This document shows positions 61,201 to 64,000 of a stretch of DNA of 64,000 bases, piece by piece (positions within the stretch are counted from its first letter, which is position 1; each line of letters starts with the position of its first letter). Location of the stretch: NCBI RefSeq assembly GCF_902859765.1, contig NZ_CADIJV010000019.1, positions 40,105 through 104,104 of the forward strand. Direction: 5' to 3'. The DNA is from Achromobacter pulmonis. GTDB taxonomy: Bacteria > Pseudomonadota > Gammaproteobacteria > Burkholderiales > Burkholderiaceae_B. The notes under the pieces were generated by a model. That model was not told the DNA's origin, ran no database searches, and worked only from the letters and a program-made list of their open reading frames with translations. Made by a program: the position numbers and the translations under genes.

Positions 61201-64000
61201 CGGGGCGTCGTTGGTGCCGTTGATGGTGATGGTGACCTTGCCGGTGGTGCCGTCGGCGGTGGTGACCGTGAAGACTTCCGTCAGGTGCTCCTTGGCGCCG
61301 AGCTGCTGGACGGCCTGGGCGTTGTTGTCGAGCTTGAAGCTCCAGTTGCCGTTGGCGTCGATCGAGAACTTGCCGTACTGGCCCTGGTGGTCGGTCTGCG
61401 GAGTGAAGCTGGCCTCGCCGGCATCCTTGTCGGTGACGTCGAGCTTGCCGTTGGCCGTGTAGACCTTGTCTTCCTGCACGGTGCCGGCGTCATCACCCGG
61501 CTTGCTCGGGGTGATGATGGCGGCGTCGCTGGTGCCGGTGATGGTGACCGTGATGGTCTTGGTGGCGGTGCCGCCGTTGCCATCGTCGACCGTGACGGTG
61601 ATGGTGTCGGTGACCTTCTGGCCATCGGTCAGGGCCTGGACCTTGGCACTTTCGTTGTCCAGCTCGAACTTCCAGTTGCCGTTCTGGTCGACGGTGAAGG
61701 TGCCGTACTGGCCCTTGCCATCGTTGCCGACGGTCCAGGTGTGCGTGTCGCTGGTGTCGATGTCGCTGACGTCGAGCTTGCCAGTGGCGGTGGCGGTGCC
61801 GTCCTCGGTCACGGCGCCGTCGGTCTTGCCGCTGAGTTCAGGCTTGTCGTTGGTGCCGTCGATGGTGACGGTGACGGTGCTCTGGGTGCCGTCGGCGGTG
61901 GTGACGGTGAAGGTCTCGGTGAGCTTCTCGCCCACGGCCAGGGCCTGGACCTTGGGGTCGGTGTTGTCGAGCGTGTAGGTCCAGTTGCCGTTGGCGTCGA
62001 TCGAGAACGAGCCGTGCTCGCCCTTGGCGTCGGCCTGGGCGTTGAAGGTGGCCTCGCCGGCGTCCTTGTCGGTGACATCCAGCTTGCCGCCGGTGGTCAG
62101 CACGTCGTCTTCCTTGACGGTGCCGGCGTCATCGCCCGGCTTGCTCGGGGTGATGATGGCGGTGTCGTTGGTGCCGGTGATTTCGACGGTGATGGTCTTG
62201 GTGGCGGTGCCGCCATTGCCATCGTCGACCGTGACGGTGATGGTGTCGGTGACCTTCTGGCCATCGGTCAGCGCCTGGACCTTGTCGCTGGCGTTGTCCA
62301 GTACGTAGGTCCACTTGCCGGTCTGGTCGACGGTGAAGGTGCCGTACTGGCCCTTGCCATCGTTGCCGACGGTCCAGGTATGCGTGTCACTGGTGTCGAT
62401 GTCAGCCTTGTCCAGTTGACCGGAAGCGGTCTGGGCGCCGTCTTCCTTGACCGCGCCGGTGACCGCGCCACTGAGGGTGGGCGCATCGTTGGTGCCGTTG
62501 ATGGTGATGGTGACCTTGCCGGTAGTGCCGTCGGCGGTGGTGACCGTGAACACTTCCGTCAGGTGATCCTTGGCGCCCAGTTGCTGGACGGCCTGGGCGT
62601 TGTTGTCGAGCTTGAAGCTCCAGTTGCCATTGGCGTCGATCGAGAACGTGCCGTACTTGCCCGCGAAGTCGGTCTGCGGACGGAACACGGCCTCGCCGGC
62701 ATCCGGATCGGTGACATCGAGCTTGCCGCTGGCGGTCAGCGTGGCGTCTTCCTTGACGGTGCCGGCGTCGTCGCCCGGCTTGCTCGGGGTGATGACGGCG
62801 CCGTCGCTGGTGCCATCGACCGTGATGGTGATGACCTGCGTGGCCTTGCCGCCCTGGCCGTCGTCGACCGTCACGGTGATGGTGTCGGTCAGGTGTTCGC
62901 CGTCCTTGAGCGCCTTGACGTCCGTATTGGCGTTGTCGAGCTTGTAGGTCCAATTGCCATGCTGGTCGAGCGTGAAGCTGCCGTACTGGCCCTTGCCGTC
63001 GTTGTTCAGCGACCAGGTATGGGTGTCGTTGGTGTCGACGTCATGCTGGGTGAGCTGGCCGGTCAGCGCCTGGGTGCTGCCTTCCTGGATCTTGCCGGTG
63101 GCCGTGCCGGTGATGGTCGGGGCGTCGTTGGTGCCGGTGACCGTGATCGTGATGACTTGCGTGGCGGTACCGCCGTTGCCGTCGTCAACGGTGACGGTGA
63201 TGGTCTCGGTGGCTTTCTGGCCTTCGGCCAGGGCCTGCACCTTGGCGCTGTCGTTGTCCAGCGTGTAGGTCCACTTGCCGGTCTGGTCGAGCGTGAAGGT
63301 GCCGTACTGGCCCTTGCCGTCATTGGCGAGCGACCAAGTGTGCTGGTCGTTGACGTCGACGTCGTGTTGGGTCAACTGGCCCGAGACTTCCTCGGCGCCG
63401 TCTTCCTTGACGTCACCGCTGGCCGCGCCCGTGATGGTCGGGGCGTCGTTGGTGCCGTTGATGGTGATGGTGACCGTGCCGGTGGTGCCGTCGGCGGTGG
63501 TGACGGTGAAGGTCTCGGTCAGGCTTTCCTTGGCGCCCAGTTCCTGGACGGACTTGGCGTCGTTATCGAGCGTGTAGGTCCAGTTGCCATTGGCGTCGAT
63601 CGAGAACGTGCCGTGTTCGCCCTTGGCGTCGGTCTGGGCGTTGAAGGTGGCCTCGCCGGCGTCCTTGTCGGTGACATCCAGCTTGCCGTTGGCCGTGTAG
63701 ACCTTGTCTTCCTGCACGGTGCCGGCGTCATCGCCCGGCTTGCTCGGGGTGATGATGGCGGTGTCGTTGGTGCCGGTGATGGTGACCGTGATGGTCTTGG
63801 TGGCGGTGCCGCCGTTGCCATCGTCCACCGTGACGGTGATGGTGTCGGTGACCTTCTGGCCATCGGTCAGGGCCTGGACCTTGGCACTCTCGTTGTCCAG
63901 CTCGAACTTCCAGTTGCCGTTCTGGTCGACGGTGAAGGTGCCGTACTGGCCCTTGCCATCGTTGCCGACGGTCCAGGTGTGCGTGTCGCTGGTGTCGATG
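58252..64000 (-). CDS. brtA: Giant RTX adhesin BrtA (LapA type), C-terminal part; N-terminus off the window
   Basis: More than 1,900 residues are visible and the frame is open at base 64000. From N to C there are at least eleven VCBS-type modules of about 100 aa, each starting at a GTNDAP or GTNDTA motif. Next comes a linker, then a von Willebrand A domain with MIDAS DTSGS (around 59,760). About nine RTX nonapeptides follow (GGxGxDxxx type, 58,600-58,855) and a type I secretion C-terminal region. It should be exported by a TolC-linked ABC system, bind calcium outside and promote biofilm. The neighbouring lapG and lapD identify it as the LapG substrate. In B. bronchiseptica brtA is known as a Bvg-repressed biofilm adhesin. 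The symbol is by similarity and context. Confidence 0.88.
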   Translation of the reverse strand, partial: IDTSDTHTWTVGNDGKGQYGTFTVDQNGNWKFELDNESAKVQALTDGQKVTDTITVTVDDGNGGTATKTITVTITGTNDTAIITPSKPGDDAGTVQEDKVYTANGKLDVTDKDAGEATFNAQTDAKGEHGTFSIDANGNWTYTLDNDAKSVQELGAKESLTETFTVTTADGTTGTVTITINGTNDAPTITGAASGDVKEDGAEEVSGQLTQHDVDVNDQHTWSLANDGKGQYGTFTLDQTGKWTYTLDNDSAKVQALAEGQKATETITVTVDDGNGGTATQVITITVTGTNDAPTITGTATGKIQEGSTQALTGQLTQHDVDTNDTHTWSLNNDGKGQYGSFTLDQHGNWTYKLDNANTDVKALKDGEHLTDTITVTVDDGQGGKATQVITITVDGTSDGAVITPSKPGDDAGTVKEDATLTASGKLDVTDPDAGEAVFRPQTDFAGKYGTFSIDANGNWSFKLDNNAQAVQQLGAKDHLTEVFTVTTADGTTGKVTITINGTNDAPTLSGAVTGAVKEDGAQTASGQLDKADIDTSDTHTWTVGNDGKGQYGTFTVDQTGKWTYVLDNASDKVQALTDGQKVTDTITVTVDDGNGGTATKTITVEITGTNDTAIITPSKPGDDAGTVKEDDVLTTGGKLDVTDKDAGEATFNAQADAKGEHGSFSIDANGNWTYTLDNTDPKVQALAVGEKLTETFTVTTADGTQSTVTVTIDGTNDKPELSGKTDGAVTEDGTATATGKLDVSDIDTSDTHTWTVGNDGKGQYGTFTVDQNGNWKFELDNESAKVQALTDGQKVTDTITVTVDDGNGGTATKTITVTITGTSDAAIITPSKPGDDAGTVQEDKVYTANGKLDVTDKDAGEASFTPQTDHQGQYGKFSIDANGNWSFKLDNNAQAVQQLGAKEHLTEVFTVTTADGTTGKVTITINGTNDAPTISGAATGAVKEDGTQTVTGQLTKADVDVNDQHTWSLNNDGKGQYGTFTLDQSGKWTYVLDNNSAKVQALAEGQKATDSITVTVDDGNGGTATQVITVDITGTNDAPTIGGTATGAVKEDGTLVTSGQLTKTDVDTNDTHSWTVGNNGQGQYGTFIVDQSGKWTYTLDNTSAKVQALTEGQTVTDTIKVTVDDGHGGTAVKEITVTVTGTNDIAKITGQSSGAVIEDKTLVTSGKLTVADADAGQSTLVAQTNVEGKYGTFTIDANGNWTYTLNNSLKAVQDLPAGAVLKENFEVVSADGSAKQVITVDVVGTNDAPVAADNATNVDAGGSHTFTAAEFNFNDGAEGNQLDSVIITRLPTDGTLTLNGQQVTANTAVSAADIAAGKLVYTPSTAGQDTSFGFQVRDNGGTANGGKDTSGDYNFAIKTNNFISGDNDGSGTGTKPPIEGGSGDDVILGDKGGTVTTVEPGKNYNIAIVVDTSGSMADPSGTKGLSRMQLTIDALKNLANTLKGHDGIVNVALIGFESSASTKYTINGLSASNVQDLIKAIEKLSASGGTNYEGAFDEATKWFNKQPSSSNGKSFENVTYFLTDGDPTFSNNGSNGSGNSTDYRDMKDAVDAFKDLSGKSTVHAIGIGNGVNEGYLKFFDNTNVTGNGSVSWSSWWSTNTVTGPVGQPQIVNTAKDLDAALQGGSSSTDPAAVGNDIINGGAGHDIIFGDTLNTDGNVLNWSSVGGRPTDLVQGSGLKALQVFLEMRDGHAPSNGDLYQYIKDHHADFNLTDDPRGGDDTIHGGTGDDIIYGQGGNDTLYGDDGNDILYGGAGDDKLYGGDGNDVLHGGSGNDTLEGGAGNDLLIGGKGDDILIGGAGSDTFKWELGDQGTTAKPAVDTIKDFSLDKPADGGDVLDLKDLLVGEKDGTLTQYLNFHKEGNNTVIDVNTQGKLGAQGADQKIVLENVDLTHGGQLDNQAIINDLLQKGKLNVDHS
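58600..58855 (-). repeat. RTX calcium-binding nonapeptide repeats in brtA
   Basis: About nine tandem units of the form GGxGNDxLx (for example GGDGNDVLH, GGSGNDTLE, GGAGNDLLI) near the C-terminus. They form a calcium-stabilised beta-roll after type I secretion. Confidence 0.92.
60250..64000 (-). repeat. VCBS module array in brtA with near-identical long repeats
   Basis: At least eleven modules of about 100 aa. They fall into two sorts: one opening AIITPSKPGDDAGTV and one opening APTI(T/S)G. In order from the edge they run roughly A-B-B-A-B-A-B-A-B-B plus a divergent last one. At DNA level the stretch around 61,433-61,762 reappears at about 63,671-64,000 with only a handful of mismatches, offset by 2,238 bp (746 codons). 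Array length is therefore open to in-frame recombination. Confidence 0.9.

Overview
This window is chromosomal DNA from a GC-rich betaproteobacterium of the family Alcaligenaceae, most likely Bordetella of the B. bronchiseptica group. I infer this from the gene order (ndk-rlmN-rodZ-ispG-hisS-yfgM-bamB-der-hisC-hfq-hflX-hflK-hflC-hisZ-purA, then rpsU-dnaG-rpoD), the protein sequences, and a BrtA-type RTX adhesin next to lapG and lapD. Nothing looks like a prophage, insertion sequence or CRISPR array.

Region 1 (1-18,972) is housekeeping DNA. The 5' part of valS reads leftwards off the edge. A long rightward series follows: ndk, rlmN, a short rodZ-like gene, ispG, hisS, a YfgM-like protein, bamB, der, hisC, hfq, hflX, hflK, hflC, hisZ, purA and a phosphoribosyltransferase gene. 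Clear terminators follow hfq, hflC and purA. A hairpin with a possible pseudoknot sits just ahead of hisZ.

Region 2 (18,973-24,850) is the macromolecular synthesis operon rpsU-dnaG-rpoD. It is preceded by a long, structured, gene-free leader and interrupted by a 734-bp spacer holding a 13-bp x 4 tandem repeat. It ends with a CAU-anticodon tRNA and a terminator.

Region 3 (25,526-30,948) is accessory: a CSS-motif/EAL phosphodiesterase, a GT4 glycosyltransferase, a GT9 (heptosyltransferase-type) enzyme and a membrane acyltransferase. The last three probably modify a surface glycan.

Region 4 (31,373-40,609) is a compact Tad/Flp pilus operon. Nearly every gene overlaps the next by 1-4 nt. It encodes a Flp-type pilin, TadG- and TadE-like proteins, an unknown protein, CpaB, the secretin CpaC, an FHA-CpaF ATPase fusion, TadB, TadC and a DUF192 protein. 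The secretin is frameshifted at a G7 tract. No TadZ/CpaE, TadV/CpaA or TadD gene is seen here.

Region 5 (40,151-47,012) holds a membrane protein, thrB, dusA, a CBS-domain protein, a YihY-family protein, a DUF2069 protein and selO.

Region 6 (47,174-64,000) is rich in signalling and adhesion genes. It has an OmpR-type response regulator, a histidine kinase broken at a C7 tract, a LapD-like receptor, a GGDEF-EAL protein with an intact EAL motif, aroC, an M48 lipoprotein protease, then lapD, lapG and the C-terminal part of a giant VCBS/VWA/RTX adhesin (brtA). The expected logic is that c-di-GMP bound by LapD sequesters the LapG protease and keeps the adhesin on the surface. The phosphodiesterases in the window would oppose this.

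Two genes (cpaC and the kinase) are each out of frame by one extra base in a G/C tract where six would restore the frame. This matches the C6-to-C7 change known from bvgS phase variation in Bordetella, so they may be reversible OFF states, fixed pseudogenes or assembly errors.
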